Part shown: one piece after another, positions 16,616 to 25,211 of the stretch
Layout of the letters: every line of letters starts with the position of its first letter
How positions within the stretch are numbered: the stretch's first letter is position 1
NCBI RefSeq assembly: GCF_030285665.1
Contig: NZ_CP127295.1
Span: 3,968,001 to 4,032,000, forward strand
DNA from: Amycolatopsis mongoliensis
Lineage (GTDB): Bacteria > Actinomycetota > Actinomycetes > Mycobacteriales > Pseudonocardiaceae
Reading direction: 5' to 3'
Length of the DNA: 64,000 nt
The notes under the pieces: model-generated
The model's database searches: none
The model's input: the letters and a program-made list of their open reading frames with translations, nothing else
Told to the model about the DNA's origin: nothing
Program-made: the position numbers and the translations under genes

Positions 16616-17734
16616 CCGCGCCGGGTCGAACCGCGCGATCGGGTGGGCCGTCGCGCCGTCGATCACCAGGTCCGCGACGATCTCGCCGATCACCGGGGCG
16701 AACTTGAAGCCGTGGCCCGAAAACCCGCACGCGAGCACCACCCGCTCCTCGTCCGGGTGCGGCGCCACGACGAAGCTCTCGTCGGCCGTGTCGGTGTACA
16801 TGCACGTCGCCGCGCGGAGGAACGCGCCGGGCAGCGTCGGGAGGTGCCGTTCGACGACGGTGGCGATCTCGTGGACCTCTTCGGCCGACACCGTCCGGTC
16901 GATGCCGTCCGGGGTGCACGCGCGGCCCCCGGTGTGGAACGCGACCTTCACGCCGTCCGCGGGCGCGTTGTGCGCCGGGAAGCCGTAGAACGTGTAGCCG
17001 TCGCCTTCCCAGAGGTACACCGGGTGCTGCCGGAACCCGGCGACCCCGCCCGACGGTGCGAACCAGTACTGCACCTGCCGCCGGACCGTGAACTCCACGC
17101 CGAAATCGCGCAGCAGCTCACCGGCCCACGCACCGGGGCACAGGACGAGCCGGTCGGCCGTGTAGTAGCTGTGCGACGTCCCGACGCGCACCCCGCCGAC
17201 CATCGTGCTCCAGGTGAACACCTTCTCCTCGTGGTGCAGTTCGGCGCCGCACCGCGCGGCGAGCTGCAGGTGCGCGGCGACGCTGCCCTCGGGCGACACC
17301 AGCCCGGCGCCCGGCTCGTACAGCGCGACTTCGTCCGCCGAAGGCGCCAAAGTCGGGAACCGGCGGCGGATCTCAGCGGCGTCCAGCAGCTCGTGCGGGA
17401 TGCCGAAGGCGCGCGCCGACGCCACACTGCCGGTGATCGTGCGCGAGCCCGCCGTACCGACCATGATGCCGCCGCAGCGGGTGAACAGCCGCCGTCCGCT
17501 GTCGCGCTCGAGGTCCGCCCACAGTTCGTGGGCGCGCAGCAGGAGCGGCACGTACTCGGGGCCTTCGAGGTAGGCCTGGCGCGTGATCCGCGAACCGCCG
17601 TGGCTCGACCCGCGGTTGTGCACCGGCGCGAACTGGTCGACGCCGAGCACCCGCTGCCCGCGTCGCGCCAGCCGGTAGGCCGCGGCGCTGCCCATCCCGC
17701 CGAGACCGAGCACGATCACGTCGTAGTGCGTCAT
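16604..17734 (-). CDS. FAD-dependent amine oxidase, monomeric sarcosine oxidase / N-methyltryptophan oxidase type
   Basis: A 376-residue protein with an N-terminal dinucleotide fold ([21 protein letters not shown]), the [10 protein letters not shown] block found in monomeric sarcosine oxidases, and the C-terminal [16 protein letters not shown] segment. The cysteine in that stretch region and CMYTDTADE match residues that bind FAD covalently in this family. It would oxidise sarcosine or another N-methyl amino acid to the amine with release of formaldehyde and H2O2. It is second in an operon: ATG 17734 overlaps the stop of the dimethylglycine dehydrogenase-like gene by ATGA. Confidence 0.85.
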   Translation of the reverse strand: MTHYDVIVLGLGGMGSAAAYRLARRGQRVLGVDQFAPVHNRGSSHGGSRITRQAYLEGPEYVPLLLRAHELWADLERDSGRRLFTRCGGIMVGTAGSRTITGSVASARAFGIPHELLDAAEIRRRFPTLAPSADEVALYEPGAGLVSPEGSVAAHLQLAARCGAELHHEEKVFTWSTMVGGVRVGTSHSYYTADRLVLCPGAWAGELLRDFGVEFTVRRQVQYWFAPSGGVAGFRQHPVYLWEGDGYTFYGFPAHNAPADGVKVAFHTGGRACTPDGIDRTVSAEEVHEIATVVERHLPTLPGAFLRAATCMYTDTADESFVVAPHPDEERVVLACGFSGHGFKFAPVIGEIVADLVIDGATAHPIARFDPARLLA

Positions 17735-19791
17735 CCGACCCTCCCCGGCACGCGCTCGCCGAAGTGCCCGATCTCGACCGGGGTCCCGGGTCCGCTGTAC
17801 TCCACCGGGAGCCAGGCGTACGCGATGGCCCGGCCCAGGGTGTAGCCGTACCCGGCGCTGGTGACGTACCCGGCCGCGCGGCCTTCGACGTACACGGGTT
17901 CCTTGCCCAGCACGACGGTTCCGGTCGTCAGGCGGGTCAGCCGGCGGCTCACGGTCTCCGCGGACCGGCCCGCCAGCGCGTCGCGGCCGAGGAAGTAGCC
18001 CTTGTCCCGGCGGACGGCGTCCCCGAGTCCGGCCTCGTAGGGATCGTGCTCGGTGGTGAAGTCGACGCCGGGGGTGCGGCCGCCGGCCTCCAGCCGCAGG
18101 GCGGCGAAGGCCTGGTGACCCGCGACGGCGACGCCGTGGCTCCGCAGCGTGTCCCACAGCCGGCGGCCCAGATCGGCCGTGGTGTGCAGCTCCCAGCCGG
18201 GCTCGCCCACAGTGGACAGTCGCAGCGCGACGACCGGCACGTCGCCGACATGGGTCTCCTCGGCGGAGAGGTCCGTTGTGGACAGTTCCGGGAGGACGGC
18301 GCCGGCCAGCGGTCCCCACAGGCCGATGCAGCACGTGCCGGGGGTGGTGTCGTGGATCTGCACGGTGCCGTCGCCGGGCAGGTGCCGGCGCAGCCAGTCG
18401 AAGTCCAGGCGCCCACCCGCGCCGACGTGGAAGCGATCGGCGCCGAGCCGGGCCACGGTCAGGCACCCGCGCACCCCGCCGTCTTCGCCGAGCAGCAGCG
18501 TTTCCGTCACCGTGCCCGGCGCCTTCGCGTGATCTCCGGTCGTCATGGCCTGCAGGAACGGCAGCGCGCCCGGGCCGGTGACCGCCAGCCGCGGCACGGA
18601 CGTCAGGTCGAACATCGCGACTCGTTCGCGGGTGACGAGCGCCTCCGCGGCAGCCTCGGACGGGTACCGCTCCGGCCGCGCCCAGCCGTCCACCGAACCG
18701 AAGTGCGCGCCCAGTTCGACCTGCCGCTCGTGGAAGGGGCTGGTCCGCACCGGATCCGCGGTGAACCGGGACGACGGCGCGAACCGGGCGAGGTCGCAGC
18801 CGTGCAGGGCGAGCGACGGCTGCCCGTCGACGAGCCAGCGCGCCAGCTCGCGCGCGACCCCCGCGGAGTGCTCGGCCCGGACGGCTTCGGCCACCCAGAA
18901 GCCGTCGAGCCCGGGGTGCTCGCCGAGCAGCGGCCGCCCGTCCGGGGTGCCGGCGAGCGTGACCGTCGTGGTGGTTTCGAAGCCGGCGTCGCGGAGAGCC
19001 GGCACCAGCCCGGCGGCCACGGCCACGCCGACGCCGAGCCGGTCGACGTGCTCGCGGACGTACATCCCGGTGTCGAGGTGGCGCAGCACGGGCTTGCCCG
19101 CCTGCACGTGTTCGTCGTTGTCGCCGGCCAGCTGCGGCAGCGGTGCGGTGATCGTGTACTCGTGGGCCAGCGGCACCCGCGGCAGGGTCAGGCCGACGAG
19201 CTCTCCCGCACCGGCGCACGACACGACGACATCGGCGCGGAAGCGCCCGGTCGCGGTGACCACGCCGGTCACCCGCCCGCCCGACCGGTCGATCGCCACG
19301 ACGTCCTCGGTGGCGAACCGGGCGCCGCGGGCCTTCGCGCGCCGGGCCTGGGCTTCGGCCGCGCGCCGCGCGTGCAGCAGGCCGTCGCCGGGCACGTGGA
19401 GCCCGCCCAGCACCCGGGTGCCGTCGAGGAGGGGGTGCAGGTCGGTGCACTCGTGGGGCGTGCGCAGGTAGGCACGCACGCCCCACGACGTCGCCCAGCC
19501 GTGCCGCTGTTCCAGCTCCTCGAACCGCTCGGGTCCCGTCGCCACTTCGAGGCTGCCCACCGGGTTGAAGCACCACTCACCGTCGAGGCCGCCGTACTTC
19601 TCGACGGTGTACTTCGCGAACTCCGTGAGCGTGCGGTCGGAGTGCGTGCGGAACACGAGCCCGGGGTGGTCGTCCGCTTCGCTGACGCCCAGGACGGTGA
19701 CGTCGGTCCAGCCGCGCTCGGTCAGCTCGTCGGCCAGCGCGCAGCCGAGCAGGCCGGCGCCGACGACGACCACCCGGGGCCGTGCTGCCAT
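17731..19791 (-). CDS. FAD oxidoreductase fused to a GcvT-like folate-binding domain (dimethylglycine/sarcosine dehydrogenase type)
   Basis: The product has 686 residues from ATG behind CGGAGGAACACG. Residues 1-365 form a DAO-type flavin domain ([22 protein letters not shown], then [19 protein letters not shown]). Residues about 390-686 form an aminomethyltransferase-like GcvT domain ([44 protein letters not shown]). The fusion is that of dimethylglycine and sarcosine dehydrogenases, which pass the released one-carbon unit to tetrahydrofolate. At 686 residues it is shorter than the mammalian enzyme. It heads an operon with the sarcosine oxidase-like gene, and a palindromic site lies upstream at 19832-19848. 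Betaine breakdown is the likely pathway. Confidence 0.82.
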   Translation of the reverse strand: MAARPRVVVVGAGLLGCALADELTERGWTDVTVLGVSEADDHPGLVFRTHSDRTLTEFAKYTVEKYGGLDGEWCFNPVGSLEVATGPERFEELEQRHGWATSWGVRAYLRTPHECTDLHPLLDGTRVLGGLHVPGDGLLHARRAAEAQARRAKARGARFATEDVVAIDRSGGRVTGVVTATGRFRADVVVSCAGAGELVGLTLPRVPLAHEYTITAPLPQLAGDNDEHVQAGKPVLRHLDTGMYVREHVDRLGVGVAVAAGLVPALRDAGFETTTTVTLAGTPDGRPLLGEHPGLDGFWVAEAVRAEHSAGVARELARWLVDGQPSLALHGCDLARFAPSSRFTADPVRTSPFHERQVELGAHFGSVDGWARPERYPSEAAAEALVTRERVAMFDLTSVPRLAVTGPGALPFLQAMTTGDHAKAPGTVTETLLLGEDGGVRGCLTVARLGADRFHVGAGGRLDFDWLRRHLPGDGTVQIHDTTPGTCCIGLWGPLAGAVLPELSTTDLSAEETHVGDVPVVALRLSTVGEPGWELHTTADLGRRLWDTLRSHGVAVAGHQAFAALRLEAGGRTPGVDFTTEHDPYEAGLGDAVRRDKGYFLGRDALAGRSAETVSRRLTRLTTGTVVLGKEPVYVEGRAAGYVTSAGYGYTLGRAIAYAWLPVEYSGPGTPVEIGHFGERVPGRVG

Positions 19792-19831
19792 CGTGTTCCT
19801 CCGGGCGACGAAGTTGCGTCTTCGGCAACAA

Positions 19832-19848
19832 CGTGCGTTATGCGAGAC
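19832..19848. promoter_or_regulatory. IclR-type operator-like site upstream of the dimethylglycine oxidation operon
   Basis: CGTGCGTTATGCGAGAC matches 14 of 17 positions of the site at 34291-34307 and shares TATGCG with the site at the start of the IclR gene (22135-22151). A -35-like TTGACA on the minus strand (19853-19858) lies just upstream, so a bound protein could block the polymerase. Confidence 0.5.
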
Positions 19849-19878
19849 GCGGTGTCAAGCGCCCGAAGAGGTGCCCGC

Positions 19879-20328
19879 TCAGGCGCGGGTGAACTCCATG
19901 ACCCAGTTGGATTCCCAGGTCCGCCCGCCGTCGGCGGAGAACTCCTGCTCCCAGCGGGCCGACGTGTCCGTGATGTCCGACCAGATGTAGTGCGCCCGGA
20001 TCGGGTTCCCGTCGTGGACATCGTCGCCGTAGAAGTCGCCGCGGCCGTCGGTGAAGGTGCCGACGACCGGCGGCTGGAGCAGCCCGGTGCGGTCGTTGGC
20101 CCAGTAGATCGACCACTCCTTCCGCTCGACGTCGAACAGGCGCAGCGTGAAGCCGCGGAACCCGCGGGCGGGGAAGAGGATCTCCTCGGTGTTGCCGCCG
20201 CCGTCGAAGAGCGGGGTGCAGGTGGTGGTGCCGGGGAAGACGTCCCAGTCGTCGCTGCCGGCGAAGAGGGTCGTGAGCCGCCGGCTGACGACGGTCCAGG
20301 AGCCGTGGAAGAAGGCGAAATCGGCCAT
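19879..20328 (-). CDS. DUF1579/calycin-like hypothetical protein
   Basis: A 149-residue soluble protein beginning MADFAFFHGSWTVVSRRL, with WDVFPGTTTC, GFTLRLFDVERKEWSIYWA and RWEQEFSADGGRTWESNWVMEF. This beta-rich pattern is that of DUF1579-like lipocalin-fold proteins, which are common beside WYL regulators. No enzyme residues can be named. It is divergent from the WYL regulator, and a 31-bp palindrome lies between the two starts, so it is probably the main target of that regulator. Confidence 0.7.
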   Translation of the reverse strand: MADFAFFHGSWTVVSRRLTTLFAGSDDWDVFPGTTTCTPLFDGGGNTEEILFPARGFRGFTLRLFDVERKEWSIYWANDRTGLLQPPVVGTFTDGRGDFYGDDVHDGNPIRAHYIWSDITDTSARWEQEFSADGGRTWESNWVMEFTRA

Positions 20329-20345
20329 GGCGGTGATCTTGGGCC

Positions 20346-20376
20346 GCTACCACTGACACCTTTTGTCAGTGGTAGC
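20346..20376. promoter_or_regulatory. Palindromic operator between a WYL regulator and its divergent neighbour
   Basis: The perfect 13-bp arms GCTACCACTGACA and TGTCAGTGGTAGC are separated by CCTTT. The site sits 18 bp from the start codon of the DUF1579 gene and 17 bp from the GTG of the regulator. TGACA-N-TGTCA cores are known for YafY-type regulators. Confidence 0.7.
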
Positions 20377-20392
20377 TGGCAGACTTCGCCGG

Positions 20393-21361
20393 GTGCGTGC
20401 GAGCCGGCTGGTGTCCCTGCTGCTGTTGCTGCAGAACCGCGGCCGGATGAGCGCCGCCCGGCTGGCGGCGGAGCTCGGCGTGACCCCGCGGACCGTCTAC
20501 CGCGACGTCGAAGCGCTGGCGGCCGCGGGCGTCCCGATCTACGCCGAGACCGGGCCCGACGGCGGCTACCAGCTGATGGACGGCTACCGCACCCGGCTGA
20601 CCGGGCTGACCGCCGGCGAGGCCGGGTCGCTGTTCCTCACCGGCCTGCCGCAGCCGGCCGCGGAGCTGGGTCTCGGCGCCCAGGTGGCCGCGGCCGAGCT
20701 GAAGCTGATGGCCGCGCTGCCGACGCCGTACCGGGACGCGTCGATGCGGATCCGGCAGCGCTTCCACCTCGACGCGCCCGGCTGGTACCGCGAAGCGGAC
20801 CAGGTGCCGCAGCTGCTCGCGGCCGCCGAAGCCCTGTGGCAGGACCAGGTCGTCGAGGTCTCCTACCGCCGCTGGTCGCCGACGCCCGGCGTGGTGACGC
20901 GGCGGCTGCACCCGCTCGGCCTGGTTCTCAAGGCGGGTGTCTGGTACCTCGTCGCCGGGCCACGCGTGCGCACCTACCGCGTCGGCAACATCGAAGAACT
21001 GCGGACGCTCGACGAGCACTTCACCCGGCCGCCCGGGTTCGACCTGGCGGAGTTCTGGCGCGCGAACGTCGAAAGCTACGAAGACGGCGACGACGGCGAG
21101 ACCGCCGTCGTGCGGCTCTCGCCGGCGGGAATCGAGGCCCTGCCGGACATCCTGGGCCCGAGAGCCGCCCGGCTCGTCTCCCGCACGCTCGAGCCCGAGG
21201 ACGCCGAGGGGTGGCGCCGCGCCCGCGTGCCCCTGGAAAGCGTGCCCCACGCCGCCGCCGGGCTGCTGCGGCTCGGCGCGGACGCGCAGGTGCTGGCGCC
21301 CGCGGAACTGGTGGCACACATGGGAACCACGATCCGCGCGATGGCGCGGTTGTACCCCTAG
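20393..21361 (+). CDS. WYL-domain transcriptional regulator (YafY type)
   Basis: The product has 322 residues. A frame start at 20363 lies inside the operator, so GTG 20393 is preferred; no clear Shine-Dalgarno is present and the transcript may be leaderless (CAGACT lies seven bases upstream). The N-terminal winged helix reads [38 protein letters not shown]. The WYL domain follows (VSYRRWSPTPGVVTRRLHPLGLVLKAGVWYLVA), with a C-terminal WCX extension. WYL proteins sense small ligands or nucleic acids. It probably represses itself and the divergent DUF1579 gene through the intervening palindrome. Confidence 0.83.
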   Translation: MRASRLVSLLLLLQNRGRMSAARLAAELGVTPRTVYRDVEALAAAGVPIYAETGPDGGYQLMDGYRTRLTGLTAGEAGSLFLTGLPQPAAELGLGAQVAAAELKLMAALPTPYRDASMRIRQRFHLDAPGWYREADQVPQLLAAAEALWQDQVVEVSYRRWSPTPGVVTRRLHPLGLVLKAGVWYLVAGPRVRTYRVGNIEELRTLDEHFTRPPGFDLAEFWRANVESYEDGDDGETAVVRLSPAGIEALPDILGPRAARLVSRTLEPEDAEGWRRARVPLESVPHAAAGLLRLGADAQVLAPAELVAHMGTTIRAMARLYP

Positions 21362-22143
21362 TCCCGGAAGTAGCCCAGCTGCGCGGAAAGGTCCTCCGCC
21401 GCTTCGGTCATCGGCCGCACGATCTGCTTCACCCGCTGCTTCGAGAGCCGGTACGACGGGCCCGAAGCGCTCATCGCCGCGACGACGTCCCCGCCCGGGC
21501 CGTGGATCGGCACGGCGACCGCGTGCATGCCCAGCTCGAGCTCCTCGTAGCAGGCCGCGAAGCCGTCTTCGAGAACCCGTTCCAGCTCGGTCATCAGCTC
21601 GTCGGGCTCGACCGTCGTGCGCGGCGTGTACTGCTCCAGCTTCCGCTTCAGCACCCGCTTGCGCTCGGTTTCGCCCATGTACGCCAGGAGGATCTTGCCG
21701 CTGGAGGTCGCGTGCAGCGGCGTGCGCTGGCCGGTCCAGTTCTGCGTCGTGATCGCGGCCGAGCCGCGGGCCTGGCTGATGTTGATCGCGACGCCGTCGT
21801 CGGCGATGGCGATGTTCACCGTCTCGCCCAGCTCCTCGGCGAGCGCCAGGCAGCTGGCTCGGCCGAGCTTGGCCAGGTCCATGCGGCCGGTCGCGGCGCC
21901 GGCCAGCCGCACGATGCCGAACCCGATCGCGTACTTCCCGCGTTCGCCGAGCTGCTCGACGAGGCCTCTGGACTCCAGGACGCTGAGCAGCCGCGACGCC
22001 GTCGACTTGTGGACGCCCAGCTCGCCCGCGATTTCGGTGATGCCGGTTTCGCCGTTGCGGGCGAGCAGCTCCAGCACGCTGATCGCCCGGTCGACCGACT
22101 GCACCTGGCTCTGAGTTGCGTTGCCCGAGTCCTGGTTCCGCAT
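21358..22143 (-). CDS. IclR family transcriptional regulator
   Basis: The product has 261 residues: an N-terminal winged helix (VDRAISVLELLARNGETGI, then HKSTASRLLSVLESRGLVEQ) and a C-terminal GAF-like effector domain (LHATSSGKILLAYM, ELELGMHAVAVPI). On the minus strand the ATG lies six bases after a -10-like TAGTGT, so a leaderless mRNA is likely. A 17-bp semi-palindrome covers the start codon, and similar sites precede the dimethylglycine operon and a HAD gene. The divergent Rieske ferredoxin gene is about 165 bp away. A role in betaine or dimethylglycine catabolism is inferred from this context. Confidence 0.85.
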   Translation of the reverse strand: MRNQDSGNATQSQVQSVDRAISVLELLARNGETGITEIAGELGVHKSTASRLLSVLESRGLVEQLGERGKYAIGFGIVRLAGAATGRMDLAKLGRASCLALAEELGETVNIAIADDGVAINISQARGSAAITTQNWTGQRTPLHATSSGKILLAYMGETERKRVLKRKLEQYTPRTTVEPDELMTELERVLEDGFAACYEELELGMHAVAVPIHGPGGDVVAAMSASGPSYRLSKQRVKQIVRPMTEAAEDLSAQLGYFRD

Positions 22144-22151
22144 AGCGCAAC
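22135..22151. promoter_or_regulatory. IclR-type operator-like site overlapping the IclR start codon
   Basis: On the minus strand the site reads GTTGCGCTATGCGGAAC, a semi-palindrome (GTTGCGC / GTTCCGC arms) whose central ATG is the start codon. It would allow autorepression of a leaderless transcript. Confidence 0.55.
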
Positions 22152-22226
22152 ACTATCCGTTTCGCGCCGTTCCTATCGGCTGAGTGGGCGAATCTCTTGA
22201 CGGCGACGCCGTCAGCGTCGGATTGT

Positions 22227-22241
22227 TGCGCAGGAAGCGCA
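22227..22241. promoter_or_regulatory. Short palindrome upstream of the Rieske ferredoxin gene
   Basis: TGCGC-AGGAA-GCGCA, preceded by TTGT, shares the TTGCGC half-site with the IclR-type operators. It lies about 67 bp upstream of the ATG. A TTGACG hexamer lies at 22197-22202. Confidence 0.35.
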
Positions 22242-22307
22242 GAGTCGCGCCACGCGCAACATTCACGAACCGTCCCGGCACCCCGCCAGTCTTTTCCGGA
22301 GGCCTCG

Positions 22308-22622
22308 ATGATCCGAGCGTGCGCCGTCGCCGACCTGCCCGTGGGCGAAGCCCTCCGCCTCGGCGGCCCGACCCCGATCGCGGTGTTCCACACCGAGGAC
22401 GGCTTCTTCGCCGTCGACGACACCTGCACCCACCAGGACGCCTCGCTCGCCGACGGCTGGCTCGAAGGCTGCTTCGTCGAGTGCCCGCTGCACGCCGCCC
22501 GGTTCGACCTGCGCACCGGCGCGCCCACCTGCCTGCCGGCCAAGGCGCCCGTGCGCACGTACCGCGTGGTCGTCACCGGCGGCGCGGTCCACGTCGACGT
22601 GCCCGTCCCGGCCGTCCCCTGA
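22308..22622 (+). CDS. Rieske [2Fe-2S] ferredoxin (oxygenase-type)
   Basis: A 104-residue protein from ATG behind TCCGGAGGCCTCG. The two Rieske boxes are CTHQDASLADG and CPLHAARFD. The rest has the compact beta fold of ferredoxin subunits of non-heme iron ring-hydroxylating oxygenases. It would carry electrons from a reductase to a terminal oxygenase that is not in this window. Because it is divergent from the IclR gene and near dimethylglycine/sarcosine oxidases, the partner may be a betaine demethylating oxygenase; this is inference. A repeat-family hairpin follows. Confidence 0.88.
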   Translation: MIRACAVADLPVGEALRLGGPTPIAVFHTEDGFFAVDDTCTHQDASLADGWLEGCFVECPLHAARFDLRTGAPTCLPAKAPVRTYRVVVTGGAVHVDVPVPAVP

Positions 22623-22636
22623 ACCCTGTCCCGCAG

Positions 22637-22691
22637 GTCCGTGAAGGTCACCCCGAGGAACCCGGAGTCCCCGGAGGTGGCCTTCACGGAC
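22637..22691 (+). terminator. Hairpin of the GTGAAGG/CCTTCAC family after the ferredoxin gene
   Basis: The 16-bp arms GTCCGTGAAGGTCACC and GGTGGCCTTCACGGAC pair with one G-T wobble around a 23-nt loop. The core matches the element at 8016-8066. No T-tract. Confidence 0.6.
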
Positions 22692-22801
22692 CGTCCAGGG
22701 CCACCCGGATGGAGCAGGCGCCGGTCGCGATCTTGATCTTTCTGGTGGTCAAACACGCGGGTCGTGCGTCCGGCCGCCGGAACTAGTGCGAATATGTGGT
22801 C

Positions 22802-23479
22802 ATGAAGGCACGTGTTCTCGTGGTCGACGACGACCCCGCCCTCGCGGAGATGCTCACCATCGTGCTCCGTGGGGAGGGGTTCGACACGGCGGTGGTCGCC
22901 GACGGCTCACGCGCGCTTCCCGCGCTGCGTGAGCTGAAACCCGACCTCGTCCTGCTCGACCTGATGCTGCCCGGGATGAACGGGATCGACGTCTGCAAGG
23001 CGATCCGCGCCGAGTCCGGGGTGCCGATCGTCATGCTCACCGCCAAGAGCGACACCGTCGACATCGTGCTCGGCTTGGAGTCCGGCGCGGACGACTACGT
23101 CGTGAAGCCGTTCAAGCCGAAGGAGCTGGTCGCGCGGGTCCGGGCCCGGATGCGCCGCACCGAGGCCGAGCCCGCGGAGTCGCTCACCATCGGCGACCTG
23201 GCGATCGACGTGCCGGGGCACGAGGTCACCCGCGAGGGCAAGGCCATCCCGTTGACCCCGCTGGAGTTCGACCTGCTGGTGGCGCTGGCCCGCAAGCCGC
23301 GCCAGGTCTTCACCCGCGAGGTGCTGCTCGAGCAGGTGTGGGGCTACCGGCACGCCGCGGACACCCGCCTGGTGAACGTGCACGTCCAGCGGCTGCGCTC
23401 CAAGGTCGAGAAGGACCCGGAACACCCCGAGGTGGTGTTGACCGTTCGCGGCGTCGGGTACAAGGCCGGCCCGCCGTGA
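22802..23479 (+). CDS. mtrA: Two-component response regulator MtrA
   Basis: The product has 225 residues: a receiver domain (VLVVDDDPALAEMLTIVLRG, acceptor Asp in LVLLDLMLPGMNGIDV, Lys in VVKPFKPKEL) and an OmpR-type winged helix (LTPLEFDLLVALARKPRQVF, then TRLVNVHVQRLRSKVEKDP). It follows the mycobacterial MtrA sequence closely. MtrA is a largely essential regulator of cell division, wall metabolism and, in actinomycetes, of development and antibiotic genes. The start is uncertain: GTG 22796 is in frame and no strong ribosome-binding site precedes either start. It is the first gene of mtrA-mtrB-lpqB. Confidence 0.95.
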   Translation: MKARVLVVDDDPALAEMLTIVLRGEGFDTAVVADGSRALPALRELKPDLVLLDLMLPGMNGIDVCKAIRAESGVPIVMLTAKSDTVDIVLGLESGADDYVVKPFKPKELVARVRARMRRTEAEPAESLTIGDLAIDVPGHEVTREGKAIPLTPLEFDLLVALARKPRQVFTREVLLEQVWGYRHAADTRLVNVHVQRLRSKVEKDPEHPEVVLTVRGVGYKAGPP

Positions 23480-23486
23480 TGGCTCC

Positions 23487-25211
23487 ATGACCACGGAGAC
23501 CGGCAGACGGCTCCCCGCCTTCGCGCGTTCGACGGCACGCCTGGTGCGGCGTGTCGTCGTTTTCGCGCGCCGTCGCGCGGTCGCGTTCAACGAGCTGTGG
23601 AAGCACTCGCTGCAGTTCCGCGTCACCGTCTCGACGCTGGCGCTGTCCTCCGCCGTCGTGTTCGTGCTCGGCATGGTGCTGCAGAACCAGATCACCGAGC
23701 GCCTGCTGGACACCAAGCGCGACGCCGCCATCGCGCAGACCCGCGCGGCCGGCGACACCGCCGCCGGTGAGCTGGTCGGCCTCGGTGCCGAGACCGACGA
23801 AGCGATGGGCGACCGGCTCCAGAACGCGCTGAAGAAGATCGCGATCACGCCGACCAGCAAGGACGCGGCCGGTTCGGCGGCGGGCACGTTCATCCCGGTG
23901 CTCGCCAGCGGCGGCCACGACCAGTCCGCCGCGGAGCCCCCGTCGGCCGGGCCGTTCGAGAACGTGCCGCCGCGGCTGCGCCAGTTCGTCGAAGCCAACG
24001 AGATGAGCTGGCTCGAGCACACCGTCTCCGATCCCGACGGCGGGCGCACGACGTACCTGATCGTCGGCACGCCGCTCAACACCGTCGCCACCCCGTTGCA
24101 GCTGTACCTGCTGTTCCCGCTGACGACCGAGCAGAACACCGTCGCGACCGTGCAGAACACGCTGCTCGTCGGCGGGCTCGTGCTGCTGCTCCTGCTGGCG
24201 GGCATCACGAACCTGGTGACCCGGCAGGTGGTGCGCCCGGTCCGGCAGGCCGCGGCGGCGGCCGAGCAGTTCGCCGGGGGCGATCTCGACCAGCGCCTCG
24301 CCGTGCTCGGCGAAGACGACCTGGCGAAGCTCGCGGTGTCCTACAACGGGATGGCCGCGAGCATCCAGGGCCAGATCCGCCAGCTCGAGGAGTTCGGCGG
24401 GCTGCAGCGCCGGTTCACCTCCGACGTCTCGCACGAGCTGCGTACACCGCTGACCACCGTCCGGATGGCCGCGGACGTGCTGCACGCGTCCCGCGAGCAG
24501 TTCCCGGCCGGGCTCGCGCGCTCGACCGAGCTGCTGGTCGACGAGCTCGACCGGTTCGAGTCGCTGCTCGGCGACCTGCTGGAGATCAGCAGGCTCGACG
24601 CCGGTGTCGAGGAGCTGTCCGCGGAGTTCATCGACGTCCGCCCGATCGCCACCCGCGCGGTCGAGCAGGTGCGGGTGATCGCCGGCAACGCGGGCAGCTC
24701 GGTGGAGCTCGTGCTGCCCGACGAGGAGGTCGTCGCGGAGGTCGACGCCCGGCGCGTCGAGCGGATCCTGCGCAACCTGCTCGGCAACGCCGTCGACCAC
24801 AGCGAAGGCAAGCCGGTGGTGCTCACCGTCGGGGCCAACGAGACCGCGGTCGCGGTGACCGTCCGGGACCACGGCGTCGGCCTGCGGCCCGGCGAGGCCG
24901 ACCTGGTGTTCAACCGGTTCTGGCGCGCCGACCCGTCGCGCAACCGGCGCACCGGTGGCACCGGGCTCGGCCTGGCGATCAGCCAGGAGGACGCGCGCCT
25001 GCACGGCGGCGAGCTCGACGCGTGGGGCGAACCCGGCGACGGCGCGTGCTTCCGGCTCGTGCTGCCGCGCCGCCAGGACGTGCCCGCCGGCGACCCGCCG
25101 CTGGTGCTGCCGCCGCCCGACCGGGCGGCCGTCGAGGTGCCCCTCGGGCTGATCGAGATCACGCCGGCGCCCGAGGCGATCTTCGCCGAACGTGAGGAAA
25201 TCGGTCAGTGA
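23487..25211 (+). CDS. mtrB: Sensor histidine kinase MtrB
   Basis: The product has 574 residues, starting seven bases after mtrA. Layout: a basic N-terminus, TM1 (VTVSTLALSSAVVFVLGMVL), an extracytoplasmic sensor region to about residue 210, TM2 (TLLVGGLVLLLLLAGI), HAMP (VVRPVRQAAAAAEQFAGGDL), the phosphoacceptor box SDVSHELRTPLTTVRM, and the HATPase boxes (NLLGNAVDHSEG, FNRFWRADPSR, GGTGLGLAISQ). It phosphorylates MtrA and is modulated by the lipoprotein LpqB. The stop overlaps the lpqB start by GTGA. Confidence 0.95.
   Translation: MTTETGRRLPAFARSTARLVRRVVVFARRRAVAFNELWKHSLQFRVTVSTLALSSAVVFVLGMVLQNQITERLLDTKRDAAIAQTRAAGDTAAGELVGLGAETDEAMGDRLQNALKKIAITPTSKDAAGSAAGTFIPVLASGGHDQSAAEPPSAGPFENVPPRLRQFVEANEMSWLEHTVSDPDGGRTTYLIVGTPLNTVATPLQLYLLFPLTTEQNTVATVQNTLLVGGLVLLLLLAGITNLVTRQVVRPVRQAAAAAEQFAGGDLDQRLAVLGEDDLAKLAVSYNGMAASIQGQIRQLEEFGGLQRRFTSDVSHELRTPLTTVRMAADVLHASREQFPAGLARSTELLVDELDRFESLLGDLLEISRLDAGVEELSAEFIDVRPIATRAVEQVRVIAGNAGSSVELVLPDEEVVAEVDARRVERILRNLLGNAVDHSEGKPVVLTVGANETAVAVTVRDHGVGLRPGEADLVFNRFWRADPSRNRRTGGTGLGLAISQEDARLHGGELDAWGEPGDGACFRLVLPRRQDVPAGDPPLVLPPPDRAAVEVPLGLIEITPAPEAIFAEREEIGQ

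Noticed and set aside
18205..18285. DnaA-box-like TCCACAGTGGAC and TTGTGGACAG strings inside genes (also at 2082, 59088 and 62508)
   Set aside because: They lie in coding regions, encode common Ser-Thr-Val-Asp or Val-Val-Asp stretches and are scattered, so codon context explains them better than an origin.
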